Positions 8,177 through 17,388 of a stretch of DNA of 64,000 nucleotides are shown piece after piece. The notes beneath the pieces were generated by a model. The model had not been told where the DNA came from and ran no database searches. It saw only the letters and a program-made list of their open reading frames with translations. A program made the translations under genes and the position numbers. Every line of letters starts with the position of its first letter. Position 1 is the stretch's first letter. Source of the stretch: Pseudomonas frederiksbergensis (lineage in GTDB: Bacteria > Pseudomonadota > Gammaproteobacteria > Pseudomonadales > Pseudomonadaceae); assembly GCF_001874645.1 (NCBI RefSeq), contig NZ_CP017886.1:1-64000 (forward strand). The letters run 5' to 3'.

Positions 8177-8406
8177 ATGGCAGTTTGTACGCTTCTAGAT
8201 GCAAACGGCTTTGTGACGTCCACTAAAGAAACCATATGTTCTCATTTGTCATGCTTAGCCTTCTGAGTTTGCTTCCGTTCAAGCCGGCTGCGCCGTTCGA
8301 TTACACCCAGGCATTTGCCTTTTGGTCGTTTGCGTTCGGTACAACGCTGCTTTTTTGGCTGATATCTGCGGTGGGCACCGTCTTGAACCTCATACGTCAT
8401 CGGTAG
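8177..8406 (+). pseudogene. Small phage membrane protein, frameshifted (or 56-residue protein from 8236)
   Basis: From 8177 the frame reads MAVCTLLDANGFVTSTKETIC and then ends early. Adding one base near 8240 joins it to FVMLSLLSLLP... FDYTQAFAFWSFAFGTT... and stop at 8406, 76 residues. Proteins with this plan (short polar start with Cys, then one membrane span and a basic end) lie just before the major coat gene in many Pf-type inoviruses. A separate start at 8236 giving 56 residues is the alternative. Confidence 0.55.
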
Positions 8407-8453
8407 GAAAGCCGTACCGGCCGGATGCCGGTTATTAAGAAAGGGTAACAACC

Positions 8454-8676
8454 ATGAAACTGAAACAACTGCTGTCCGCTTCCGTTTAACTGCCGGGTCG
8501 TTGCTGCTACTGCGTCGCAAGCCGCCTCCGCTGCTATTGATTTGACCACCATTACCGGTGCTTTCACTGCTGCTGATGTTGTCGCAGGCATTCTGGCTAT
8601 TGGTGCAGTTCTGGCGACTATTTACGCGACCTCCAAAGCCGCTTCGATGGTTCTGGGCATGATTCGCGGTCGCTGA
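8454..8676 (+). pseudogene. Major coat protein (pVIII-like), one-base frameshift
   Basis: ATG 8454 follows AAGAAAGGG. It reads MKLKQLLSASV then stop. The downstream frame gives a signal-peptide end (VVAATASQAASA) and a mature coat with an acidic start (AIDLTTITGAF), a long apolar helix (VVAGILAIGAVLATIY) and a basic C-terminus (MIRGR). Removing one base gives 73 residues. This is the plan of inovirus major coat proteins: signal peptide, then about 50 mature residues. The terminator right after supports it. Confidence 0.75.
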
Positions 8677-8690
8677 TCGTAACTAGCGAC

Positions 8691-8720
8691 GGGGCATTGC
8701 TTCGGCGTGCCCTTTTTTTT
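8691..8720 (+). terminator. Rho-independent terminator after the major coat gene
   Basis: GGGCA ... TGCCC stem with a TTCG loop region followed by eight T. Filamentous phages have a strong terminator in this place to keep coat mRNA abundant. Confidence 0.85.
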
Positions 8721-8791
8721 CGCCTTCAGGAAGTTGAAAACAGTGAACACGCCTAGTCGAAAACGCCTTTTTATCGTCGGAGTTGATTCCC

Positions 8792-8887
8792 ATGACCACC
8801 AATGACGCTTGGTATTTGCTCATGTTCGTCTTCGGCCTTATGTGTGCCTGGGCGGTAGTTACTGGCTTTGCGGATAACGACCTATGA
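8792..8887 (+). CDS. 31-residue minor coat/membrane peptide (pVII/pIX-like)
   Basis: MTTNDAWYLLMFVFGLMC... with one membrane span and a short polar end. The stop overlaps the adsorption-protein start (ATGA at 8884). Size, hydrophobicity and position match the small minor coat proteins of inoviruses. Confidence 0.65.
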   Translation: MTTNDAWYLLMFVFGLMCAWAVVTGFADNDL

Positions 8888-10271
8888 AAAATTTCTTCCT
8901 AAAGTTCGCGGTAATCAAGATTTTCGTTTTTGCTCTGGTATTCACGCCGTTTTTTGCGTCTGCCGCTTCCGTTGCTGCCTATTCGCCGAAAGTTGGTAAT
9001 ACCGTTGCGGGTGTGATTCAGCAAAAGTCGATTGCTCGCGGTTTTGCTGCCAACGATCCAAAATACGGGGCAACCGTTGCAGCTATTGGTACTGCCCTTA
9101 CGATTGTTGCGTCTGCTGCCGTCGGTGGTGCAACTGCACCTTTCTGGTTAACCCTTTTAGTTGGCAGTGCCGTAACTTTCGCCGTCTCTCTGGCTGCGGA
9201 CTCTTTGTACAAATGGGCATTTAACAGTGACGGTTCTATCGCTGTGACTGGCTCGCAACCAAATGATGGTTATTCCGACCCAATTGGCACGTATACCCCT
9301 CAACCAACTGTTATTGGTGGCCCTTATCTTTCTATCGGTGGAAGTACTTGTGCTTCGGGTTCTCCCGCCACGGTTGCACTTTGCGTCTATGGCGATCCTC
9401 TCTATAACAATGGAAAGACCAACGTTCACGTAAATAGCTGCGTGCAACAAGGCCCAGGCTTTTTGTGTAACGTCGGCTGGACTGATATCAATGGTCAGCC
9501 AGGCAGTGAGTCGATGAGTGTTTTTGGTTACACGTCGGGCTCTATGAGTGCCTGTCCTACTAATGCTTATTACAAGAACGGTGGCTGTGTAACCGCTTCT
9601 GGAAGCCCCTCACCTAATGCCGGTCAGTCGCAAGACAAGCCGAATGCTTCACCGGCTCAGGCGTTGGCATCGGTTCCCGCGGCTGATCTGTCGAAGCCTG
9701 CAAACCCTGCTTTGATGGCTGACACCATCAACAAAGCTTGGCAGAAAGCGGCTATGGATCCGATGTATCAGGGAGTTCCTTATTCCTACTCCGATCCCGT
9801 AACGGCTGCTGACGTTGCTGCATGGCAGGCCTCTAACCCAGCCTCGTACCCAACGGTGCAGGATTTGCTGTCGAAGGCGGTCAACCCGGCGACCGGTTCG
9901 GTTCCAGTTACCGCACCTGGAACAGGGACTGTTACCCCACCAGTGACCAATCCGGGAACGAACCCGACGACGATTAACGTTACCGTCGATCTCGGGCCAA
10001 ATCCGGGTGTTCCGACGCCGGGTTTAGAAGCAACTCCAACTGGCTCCCAAATTTTGGCGCCGTTGTTGAACATGATGCCGGGGCTTAAAGCGTTCCAAGT
10101 TCCGAACCATTCAGCGGAATGTCCGAAGCCTCAATTCGATTTGCCGGTTATCAATACGCATGTCGTGAGGATGCCCAGTGCAAGTTGTTTGAAGACGTTC
10201 GGCCTCAACTTTTTAGCGGTGCGTTTTTGGCGTGGGTTATTGCCGCGCTCTTTATCGTTCTTTCGGCGTGA
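8884..10271 (+). pseudogene. Adsorption protein (pIII-like), lost T near the 3' end
   Basis: A signal peptide (FALVFTPFFASA) is followed by a long glycine-rich mobile domain with two cysteine-containing sections (STCASGSPATVALC; VNSCVQQGPGFLCNV), a Pro/Thr-rich linker near 340-370 and a C-terminal anchor. One T is missing near 10167, so the frame runs wrongly to 10308. With the T (present in copy 1) it ends at 10269-10271 with a hydrophobic anchor, 462 residues. It is the virion tip protein that binds the host pilus/TolA. Confidence 0.8.
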
Positions 10272-10279
10272 GGTGAACC

Positions 10280-10567
10280 ATGTTTGCTATTTTACTTTCC
10301 GCTGTTAACACGTTGCTCGCGTTCCTGGTGCGAGGGGTATTAATCAAGTTTGTCGTTTTCACGGCCTTGTATTTCATTGTGTCCGAGCTGGTTTCTGCCA
10401 TGGTGTCATTGCTGCCTAACGGCAGCTCTTTGACTTCGGCCTTCACTGGTATTAGTTCGGCTACTTGGTATTTCCTTGATCTCTTCGCAGCTTCGCAAGG
10501 CATTCCGCTTATCATTGCCGCGCTTGTAACTCGGTTCATCATCCGCCGTATTCCGGTAATTGGCTGA
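10280..10567 (+). CDS. Minor coat protein pVI-like, DUF2523
   Basis: 95 residues with hydrophobic segments at about 4-35, 35-50 and 60-90. It lies directly between the adsorption protein and Zot, with its stop overlapping the Zot start. It likely sits in the inner membrane before assembly and caps the virion end with pIII. Confidence 0.85.
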   Translation: MFAILLSAVNTLLAFLVRGVLIKFVVFTALYFIVSELVSAMVSLLPNGSSLTSAFTGISSATWYFLDLFAASQGIPLIIAALVTRFIIRRIPVIG

Positions 10568-11621
10568 TGCCTATTAATGCCTATACCGGGCTGATGGGCT
10601 CGGGCAAAAGCTTCGAGTGTGTCGTCTCCGTTATCGTCCCAGCGGTCGCTAAAGGGCGCCGGGTTGTGACAAACGTCGACGGTATCGACTCCGATGCCAT
10701 CCGTGCATACATCAACGAGAAACAGGGCATTGCCCTGGAGAAACTCGGCGAAGTGGTGCACTGCCAAAACGAAGACGTTTCAAGGCTGATTTTTTGCCAC
10801 ACGGCCAGCCGGTGGACACGTTCTGCCAGCCCGGTGATTTGATCTGCATCGACGAAGCTTGGCGATTCTGGGGTTCTGATTCGAAGATCGGCACCGAACA
10901 CCGGATTTTCTTCCGCGAGCATCGTCACTATGCCCACGCTGAAACCGGTGTGACCTGTGACCTGGTACTTATGGTTCAGGACATTTCCGACCTTCATCGC
11001 ATCTTGAAAACGGTGGTCGAGCTGTCGTTTCGTACCACCAAAATTAAGTCGCTGGGTTTGAATAAAATCTACCGAGTTGAGATGTGGGAAGGCTGGAAAC
11101 AGACGGCCAAAGCCCGTGTTGACGTGATGAATAAAAAGTATGACCCGGAGATTTTCCCGCTCTATTCGTCGTACTCAGGCGGTCACGGCAAAGAAGTCCA
11201 GGTGGATGACCGACAGAACATCCTGAAAAACCCAAAGGTCTGGTTTTTCCTGTTCATGATTGTTTTCGGCGGTGTCGGGTCGGTCTGGGGTGTCCTGCAC
11301 TTCTTCAACCGTGGTGCTGCTCCCGCTACGGTCGTTCAGCAAGCCGCAAGCGCCGCGCAACCAGCGCCCAATATTGTGCCTTCTGCTCCTTCTCAGGTGC
11401 TTTCCACTGAATGGCGTATTGCTGGGGAAATTGTCGTTGATGGTCAGCGACAAGTCGTCCTGGTGAACACTGACGGCGTGATCCGTTACGAGCATCCGAG
11501 CAACTTCCAGAATTCAGGCCGCGTTATGACTGGTCAACTCGACGGCCAGCGCGTCAGCACCTTCAGCGGTGGCAAGCCTCCGGCCGCGTCCTCCGTTCCT
11601 CTCCCTGGTAAAAATCCATGA
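10567..11621 (+). pseudogene. zot: Zot/pI assembly ATPase, one lost T
   Basis: Walker A at residues 8-15 and Walker B (ICIDEAW) about 95 residues further. A membrane span (WFFLFMIVFGGVGSVWGVL) lies about two thirds along, then an Ala/Pro-rich periplasmic part with a DGQRQVVLVNTDGVIRYE section. The frame is broken by a missing T in GTTTC at about 10780. With the T (copy 1 has it) the gene is 352 codons. It powers assembly and extrusion together with the secretin, whose start it overlaps. Confidence 0.85.
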
Positions 11622-12838
11622 TCCGGTTCTTGTTATTGTGCCTGTTGTCATTTTCCGCGATTGCCGCCGATAAGCAGGCGCCGTATCAGTTCGATCTGAC
11701 CGGCTTGCCGATTGGCCAAGTGGCTCAAATTTTCTATGCCGATGCCTTCCGTAAGCCCTACATCCTGTCGCCGGAAGTGCTCGAGGACGGTCGGCCTGTG
11801 TCGTTGCGTGTTCAGGGCTCCGCCGTCCAGGTGCGCGCCGATTTCGTCCGTCTTCTTGATGCCTTTGGTTACGCTGTTACGCAGCGCAACGGCGTCGATC
11901 ACGTCATGCCGAAAAAAGAGCCAGCACCGCCTCCTGGTGAATACTTTCTGTACCGACCGCTTTACCGCGATGTGGCCTATCTGTCCGAAACGCTCGCGCC
12001 ATTGTTCCAGGGAAAATTTGGTGTTGATCGCGGGATTTCTGTTCCTGGTCAAACTCCGATGACCGGATCTGCTCCGCGTGGATCGGCTGCCAGCCTGTTA
12101 AATCGTGATGCTGATCAGCTGGTTTTTGTCGGTACAAAGGCTGAAATTGCCAACTTGCGTTCGTTGTTGCCCCAGGTTGATATCGAGATGGGCGAAGTGA
12201 TGTTGCGTAGTGCAGTTTATGAGGTTCAAACCGGCGACCGTGACGGTTCCGCTTTTTCCCTGGCTGCCTCGTTGCTCAAGGGTAAAGTATCGATCAACTT
12301 GGCCGGTAATCCGCTCGATAACTCCGTCAGCATTAGTACGGGCGACTTCAATGCCGTCCTGTCGGCTCTGTCGTCCGATTCGCGTTTTAAGGTGGTCAGT
12401 CAGCCGAGTTTGCGTGTGCGATCAGGTAAAGAAGCGACGATAAACGTCGGTGCAGAAGTGCCGGTGCTGGGTGCCTTGTCGTATCCGCAAGGTGCTGGCC
12501 AAGCTGTCCAGTCGGTCGAATATCGTAACTCTGGGGTGATTTTTACCATCACCCCTCAGGTGCGCCAGGCTGTTGTCGATCTGACCATTGATCAGCAGCT
12601 TTCCAACTTCGTGCAGACCACTACCGGCGTGAATGGAAGCCCGACTTTGACCAAGCGGCAATTGACTACAAACGTGCAGATGCGCAACGCCGAGGTGGTC
12701 ATTTTGGGTGGATTGACCGAGGAAAAAACCTCAGAAACGCAAACTGGCCTATCTTTCCTGCCGTCTATTTTCCGTTCCAAGGTTACTGAGTCGAGCAAAT
12801 CGGAAATCTTGCTGGTTATCCAGATGATGAGGATGTGA
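11618..12838 (+). CDS. Inovirus secretin (pIV-like)
   Basis: The only intact large virion gene in the window, 406 residues. A signal peptide (LLLCLLSFSAIA) is followed by an N-domain with the FDLTGLPIGQVAQIFY type of STN/N0 fold, a second N-domain, and a C-terminal secretin core (VPVLG, ITPQV, VVILGGL motifs). It forms the outer-membrane ring through which the phage leaves. Its start overlaps the Zot stop. Confidence 0.92.
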   Translation: MIRFLLLCLLSFSAIAADKQAPYQFDLTGLPIGQVAQIFYADAFRKPYILSPEVLEDGRPVSLRVQGSAVQVRADFVRLLDAFGYAVTQRNGVDHVMPKKEPAPPPGEYFLYRPLYRDVAYLSETLAPLFQGKFGVDRGISVPGQTPMTGSAPRGSAASLLNRDADQLVFVGTKAEIANLRSLLPQVDIEMGEVMLRSAVYEVQTGDRDGSAFSLAASLLKGKVSINLAGNPLDNSVSISTGDFNAVLSALSSDSRFKVVSQPSLRVRSGKEATINVGAEVPVLGALSYPQGAGQAVQSVEYRNSGVIFTITPQVRQAVVDLTIDQQLSNFVQTTTGVNGSPTLTKRQLTTNVQMRNAEVVILGGLTEEKTSETQTGLSFLPSIFRSKVTESSKSEILLVIQMMRM

Positions 12839-12873
12839 GGGCAGGGTGCTTCAATCAGTCAGAACCCGTAGGA

Positions 12874-12887
12874 GCGGGCATGCCCGC
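12874..12887. repeat. REP-type palindrome after secretin
   Basis: GCGGGCATGCCCGC preceded by GTAGGAGC, with a second small inverted repeat (GCGCGTCAGCGC) right after. Same as at 2955. A pseudomonad REP inside a phage genome suggests host-derived sequence near the operon end. Confidence 0.55.
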
Positions 12888-12928
12888 AGCGCGTCAGCGC
12901 GAGGACTTGACCACTCCTATGGGTACAT

Positions 12929-13135
12929 TCATAGAGTAAATAGGGGAGGAGGGATGCGTTGACGGCGCTGTTCCGCGTCTGGCTTGCGCATCACCTCTTT
13001 TAGGCGCTGGGAAGGACCTTCAAGGTCTGACGGCGCCGCGCCGCTAACAGCAAGCATTAACGCATCGCGGCGTTTCTTTTTGCCGTCCATGATTTCAGCG
13101 AAACTACTTTCTGACGGAATATGCTGGCTCATCAT
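12929..13135 (-). CDS. Small hypothetical protein opposite the phage operon
   Basis: 68 residues from the ATG ending at 13135, highly charged (DGKKKRRDALM; QRLKEVMRK). A GTG start at 13171 would add 12 residues. Nearly the same as 2940-3215 but with a different end because of a one-base difference in a G run. No family recognised. Confidence 0.35.
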   Translation of the reverse strand: MMSQHIPSESSFAEIMDGKKKRRDALMLAVSGAAPSDLEGPSQRLKEVMRKPDAEQRRQRIPPPLFTL

Positions 13136-13284
13136 CGCTGCCTTTGGCTGTGCGTCATTGGATGCTAGCACGGGCTTGATTCGCCGTAGTTCGGGCTCGA
13201 CACCTTGTCGATTTAGCAGCTAAATTTCAGACCGTTCCTTCCGGCGTTCAACCGGCTTTTCACCGTGAAAATCTGAGTATCTTG

Positions 13285-13322
13285 TTATAACTAAACTAAA
13301 GAACTATTTAGTTTAGTTATAA
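13285..13322. promoter_or_regulatory. 16-bp inverted repeat over a TATAAT box
   Basis: Arms 13285-13300 and 13307-13322 are exact complements with the loop GAACTA. The right arm runs into TATAAT (13318-13323), about 20 bases upstream of the ATG at 13343. Likely operator of the accessory pair. Confidence 0.65.
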
Positions 13323-13342
13323 TGCAATGGAATATGTAGAGT

Positions 13343-13738
13343 ATGAATATGCAGGGAACTGAAAAGCAGAAAGCGCTGGCCACCTTGATTAAGGCGGAAG
13401 CTGTTCAGTCAATCGCTGCTGCGGGGCTTTCGGCTCCCCATTTCCGCGATGCATGTGCTGCCTTGTCGGAAGCGGTCGAGGCTATTACAGATTCATCCTG
13501 GATCATTTCCAACCGCTACAACCTTGGACTTAAAACGGGCTTCATTTATGGCACGGATCGGCCCACGATCACCGCTCAGGAAGTCTCATACCATCAGTTG
13601 TTACGCAACGAGCATTGGCGAAATCCCTATCTGCGCAAAGGAACCTCCAGCTTCACCAAGCAACATCAGGCCGCGTTAAAAGCCATGTTTCAGGAAGCAT
13701 GGCGACTTGAGCGGATTTCTCCCGAGGTGATCCAATGA
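13343..13738 (+). CDS. Hypothetical 131-residue phage accessory protein
   Basis: Soluble, helical start (EKQKALATLIKAEAVQSIAA), then a segment with Tyr and Trp residues. No toxin signature that I can see. Overlaps the next gene by four bases (ATGA). Both copies are free of indels, unlike the virion genes. It could be the effector of a two-gene module with the 61-residue protein. Confidence 0.6.
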   Translation: MNMQGTEKQKALATLIKAEAVQSIAAAGLSAPHFRDACAALSEAVEAITDSSWIISNRYNLGLKTGFIYGTDRPTITAQEVSYHQLLRNEHWRNPYLRKGTSSFTKQHQAALKAMFQEAWRLERISPEVIQ

Positions 13739-13920
13739 CAGAGCCAATTTATGATTATGACCCAGCTGACTCGCTGGTTGATTCAGAGGCCGTAGCTGTC
13801 TTTTTGGCTGATGCTCACGACACGGGTGACGCGGCTTTCATTGCCGAAGCGATGGCCGTTGTTGCACGTGCCAAGTTTCGTATCGATGCAGATGACGAAG
13901 GACAGAAGCCATCGTTCTGA
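13735..13920 (+). CDS. 61-residue protein like the N-terminus of an addiction-module antidote
   Basis: Starts inside the previous stop. Its YDPADSLVDSEAVAVFLADA pattern recalls the beginning of COG3636-type antidotes, which then continue with a Cro-like HTH that is absent here. The same sequence occurs in both phage copies, so the short form is not a local error. Confidence 0.5.
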   Translation: MTEPIYDYDPADSLVDSEAVAVFLADAHDTGDAAFIAEAMAVVARAKFRIDADDEGQKPSF

Positions 13921-13994
13921 AGCCGTGTTGCTACTAGCAACACCTGATCACCTGGTGAAAAGGACTGAGCAGAGCCCCACAAGGAGAATCCTTA

Positions 13995-14022
13995 GGTTCG
14001 CATAATGTATATTATGTTAAAC
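13995..14022. other. dif: Chromosomal dif site (XerC/XerD)
   Basis: 28 bases in 11-6-11 layout: XerC arm GGTTCGCATAA, centre TGTATA, XerD arm TTATGTTAAAC. It matches the proteobacterial dif core CGCATAATGTATATTATGTT without mismatch. It is the right end of the prophage array and marks the terminus region where chromosome dimers are resolved. Confidence 0.95.
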
Positions 14023-14037
14023 GAGGTGCCATGTTAG

Positions 14038-15229
14038 GGAAACTCTGAAAAAGACTTTCAGATTTGGTGAAATAGCCGCCTGATCCGAACACGACGGTTG
14101 AGCCCCGATGAAACAGATGTCCTTCGCCGATGCCGAGTACGCCGGCAAACGTAAGCAGACCCGCCGCGAGCGTTTCCTGATCGAGATGGATCAGGTCGTG
14201 CCCTGGAAGGGTCTGATTGCCTTGATCGAGCCGAATTATCCGAAAGGCGAAGGTGGTCGTCCGGCGTATCCATTGATGGCGATGTTGCGGGTTCATCTGA
14301 TGCAGAACTGGTTCGGCTACAGCGATCCGGCGATGGAAGAAGCGCTGTACGAGACCACTATCCTGCGCCAGTTTTCGGGGCTGCATCTGGATCGGATTCC
14401 CGATGAAACCACGATCCTCAACTTCCGACGTCTGTTGGAAAAACATGAGTTGGCCGGCGGGATTTTGCAGGTCATCAACGGTTATCTGGGCGACCGTGGC
14501 CTGATGTTGCGCCAAGGTACGGTGGTCGATGCGACGATCATTCATGCGCCGAGTTCGACCAAGAATAAAGAGGGTAAACGCGACCCCGAAATGCATCAGA
14601 CGAAGAAGGGGAACATGTATTTCTTCGGGATGAAAGCGCATATCGGCGTCGATGCCGAGTCGGGTTTGGTGCATAGCCTGGTGGGCACGGCGGCCAATGT
14701 GGCGGACGTGACGCAGGTCGATCAGTTGCTGCATGGCGAGGAATCATACGTGTCTGGCGATGCCGGTTACACCGGTGTGGACAAGCGTCCTGAGCATCAG
14801 AATCGCAAGATGATCTGGTCGATTGCCGCACGGCCCAGCAGCTATAAAAAACACGCGAAAAAGAGTTTGATCGGGCGCCTGCGGCGCAAAATCGAATATG
14901 CGAAAGCACAAGTCCGGGCGAAGGTTGAGCATCCATTCCGAGTGATCAAGCGTCAGTTTGGCTATACGAAAGTGCGCTTTCGCGGCCTGATGAAAAACAC
15001 CGCGCAACAGGCCACGCTATTTGCCCTGTCGAACCTGTGGATGATGCGAAAACGGCTGCTGGTCGCGGGAGAGATGCGCCTGTAATGCGGGAAAAGCGCC
15101 TTGAAAAGGCGTCGCTCAAGGGTGAAACGATGAGTTAAGAATAGGAAAGGTCTGATTTCTGACCAGCCAGCGTTTTTTGAACCTCTACCAACGAGGGCAT
15201 CAAAAATCGCTGACTACTTCAGACCTTCC
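14038..15229 (+). mobile_element. IS5-family insertion sequence, 1,192 bp
   Basis: Ends are imperfect inverted repeats: GGAAACTCTGAA at 14038 and, on the other strand from 15229, GGAAGGTCTGAA. The flanks are TTAG (14034-14037) and CTAG (15230-15233). Both fit the YTAR target of the group, but they differ by one base. Length and single transposase gene agree with the IS5 group. It lies 15 bases right of dif. Confidence 0.85.
14108..15085 (+). CDS. IS5-family transposase
   Basis: 325 residues, full length for the group. DDE catalytic core: VDATIIHAPSS contains the first Asp, GDAGYTGVDKR the second, and the end has the R-x-x-V-E-HPFRVIKRQFGY(x)VR(x)RGL block with the Glu. The N-terminus has the DUF772-type RPAYPLMAMLRVHLMQNW. 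No frameshift. Confidence 0.95.
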   Translation: MKQMSFADAEYAGKRKQTRRERFLIEMDQVVPWKGLIALIEPNYPKGEGGRPAYPLMAMLRVHLMQNWFGYSDPAMEEALYETTILRQFSGLHLDRIPDETTILNFRRLLEKHELAGGILQVINGYLGDRGLMLRQGTVVDATIIHAPSSTKNKEGKRDPEMHQTKKGNMYFFGMKAHIGVDAESGLVHSLVGTAANVADVTQVDQLLHGEESYVSGDAGYTGVDKRPEHQNRKMIWSIAARPSSYKKHAKKSLIGRLRRKIEYAKAQVRAKVEHPFRVIKRQFGYTKVRFRGLMKNTAQQATLFALSNLWMMRKRLLVAGEMRL

Positions 15230-15471
15230 CTAGAGATGTTCATGAGTTGTCGGTTATCACAAACCTACGCTTGTTTTTTCACGAAACCCAGTTTCCGTAA
15301 AATTCATGGGTTTGCCGCGTCCACTTCATCTGGCGTACGCGCTGTCCAATCACGAACCCCCGCTCCCTGATCATCTGCATCTCGGCCGCACGCCATGCTC
15401 CTTAATCTTCTGCTAAACCTATAGAAAGACCGTGAGCTAATACTGCATTTTAGTCTGGGAGAACCTGGATT

Positions 15472-16583
15472 GTGCCGCCATTTTCCCCTTTCCCTATGTT
15501 CGCTCCCTACGACCATTGGTGGCCAAACCAAGACTCCAAATTTCCTGGGAACGACCATGTGCGCCAGCGGCTCAGTGCGGTTGATCCAGCTTCCAAGCCT
15601 TTCATCAATCTGTGGTATTGCGACCGTTATCTACGCTGGGTAGCTCATACTTGGACTCCTGGTACAGCGTATGACTTATACACACTGGAAACCAGCGCGT
15701 TGATGCAGATGCTTAATTGGAGCTTTTCAAACGGCACCTCACTCATAGACTGGAATCAAGAAGATATCGAGGCATATATCACACATGTCTCTGCACCGCC
15801 CGAAACCTGGGTTGCAATCTCTTCATTAAAGCGTTTCATACCGACTCCAAGTGAGTTCTCTGAATGGCTCATCAATCCACAATGGCGGCCATACAAATTT
15901 GGGACTGGCGCCGTTCGTAATCGAATTTCGAATTTTCAACGCCGAGGAAATAAATTCTTTGAATTTTACAGAAGGGAAGTTGGATTAAATGGAGCCGAAA
16001 TAATAGTGTTGAATCACAAGAGCCGCGCCTTCGATAGCAAGGTGTTATTCACAAGAGATGAAATGGACTGGTGCCTTAAAGAGATTGAGTGTATGGAGCT
16101 CCCTGAACTAAAAAGGAAAATTATTTCAACTTATATTGCTATTGCTCTATATTGCAAAGGCCCAGAACGCAAAGTGGTTGGCTCGTTAAAGCACGATGCA
16201 ATGTTAAGTCAGTTTTTTAAGAAAAAGGGGGGTGGCATGAACGCCTTGGAAATCCTGACGAGTGCTTGCCACCGGGCTTCACGAAAATTTTCGAAGATTA
16301 TCTCGACTGCTTGGGCATAAACGTAAATCAGCCTTTGCCAGAACAGATACTATTTCCTATTGATGCGGGGTTTTACAGAAGCTGGGCCGCCTTTCGTATT
16401 GCATTGTCTGCGCGAGCAAACACGTCGCTAAATCAACAGGTCAAAAATACGCATTATAAATGGGATCAATTGAGTTTCCAGCGCATCCGAGTCTCATTTT
16501 CTGAGTCGAAAACCCGATCTCGACCTAGAAATCATGCAGAAAGCCGACTCCATGCACTGCTGCGCGCCAATAACTATTACTGA
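15472..16583 (+). pseudogene. Integrase/recombinase-like gene, frameshifted
   Basis: The first frame (GTG 15472, GGGAGAA before it) gives about 250 residues with a long helical N-terminal part (CDRYLRWVAHTWTPGTAYDLYTLE). At the G run near 16230 the frame breaks. Adding one G continues as WHERLGNPDECLPPGF and on to 16583. Overall it looks like the core-binding half of a tyrosine recombinase, but I do not see the R..HxxR..Y set, so it may be truncated or another family. Lower GC than neighbours. Confidence 0.4.
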
Positions 16584-17388
16584 ACCTCTTCGCTGGCCGA
16601 CTTATCCCAGGACGGTTGCTAAGCCGGTTTATGATTTATCAGCGCCTGCTATGCCCTCAATTAATTAACCACGGCGAATAACGCCGCCTTCCTCGCACGA
16701 TTGTCGTCGGTTTATCTCTCGTGCAAGATCATCGCAACCCCGCCCTTCGAAAATTGTTCACTAGAGCAATGCTTTCCTCGCAGCTGCAAATGTCCAGCAA
16801 TCGAATATTTCCTGAGCCGCTGGAGGGCGTCCCGAAATCCAGAAACGCGTGGTTCATCCCGATATATATCACTCTTGGCGCTGATCATCTGCTCGCTCGC
16901 ACCGTGATGGATTGTGTTCATGTTGTTCCTGCTTCAGCTCGTGTCGCAGCTGTCCAGCATCGTTCTGAGTCGGCCTCAATAGCCGCTTCTCGCAGAGAGG
17001 CTATTTCATCGCGGGAATGGCTAGCTGGTCGATGAGCTGCTCTCTAGCACCCTCCTCTCTATCTGACGCGATGACCAAGGCATTGAGCTTACCTGTAAGC
17101 CGCGCAATGGTGTCGTCTTGGCTGGTCTTGGCTGGTCTTGACCTTGGTCTGCTGACTTGAGTCGCTTAGCAGACGCGCGTTGTCTCGAATCTAGCGGCTT
17201 GAGTATCATTGTTCAGTAACCATAGCTCGGCTTGATGAAACGACCCCATGTGGTTTCTGTGCAGTGGGGTAATCGCGTCCGCTGCTTCGGCCTGCACGTC
17301 CAGTACGACCGGCAGCTGCCAAGTGGTAAGATGTGGCGAACTGCCAGCGGAGCTGGCCAACAAGATAATGAAGTAAAGGGATGCCAGT
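16584..17388. other. Non-coding gap before the ABC-type defence operon
   Basis: No frame here looks like a gene on either strand. There is a short direct repetition of GGTCTTGGCT at about 17118-17140. The sequence is probably decayed gene matter between the integrase remnant and the operon. The end contains the ribosome site AAAGGGA for the gene at 17389. Confidence 0.5.

Larger units (their letters stand above)
4087..14006 (+). mobile_element. Complete dif-integrated inovirus prophage unit, 9,920 bp
   Basis: Order: attP hairpin, HTH gene, three minus-strand regulator/accessory genes, operator, Rep, two small genes, ssDNA-binding protein, membrane protein, major coat, terminator, small minor coat, adsorption protein, pVI, Zot, secretin, accessory pair, dif. 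The set is that of an inovirus. No integrase, transposase or resolvase lies within, which fits integration by host XerC/XerD. At 9.9 kb it is longer than most inoviruses because of the accessory blocks at both ends. Confidence 0.92.

Noticed and set aside
14106..15085. IS5 transposase as a phage-encoded integrase
   Set aside because: It lies outside the phage, right of dif, with its own inverted repeats and target site; it is an independent insertion.
17113..17150. Short GGTCTTGGCT repetitions as a regulatory array
   Set aside because: Only two to three imperfect units in non-coding sequence with no promoter nearby; chance duplication is enough.
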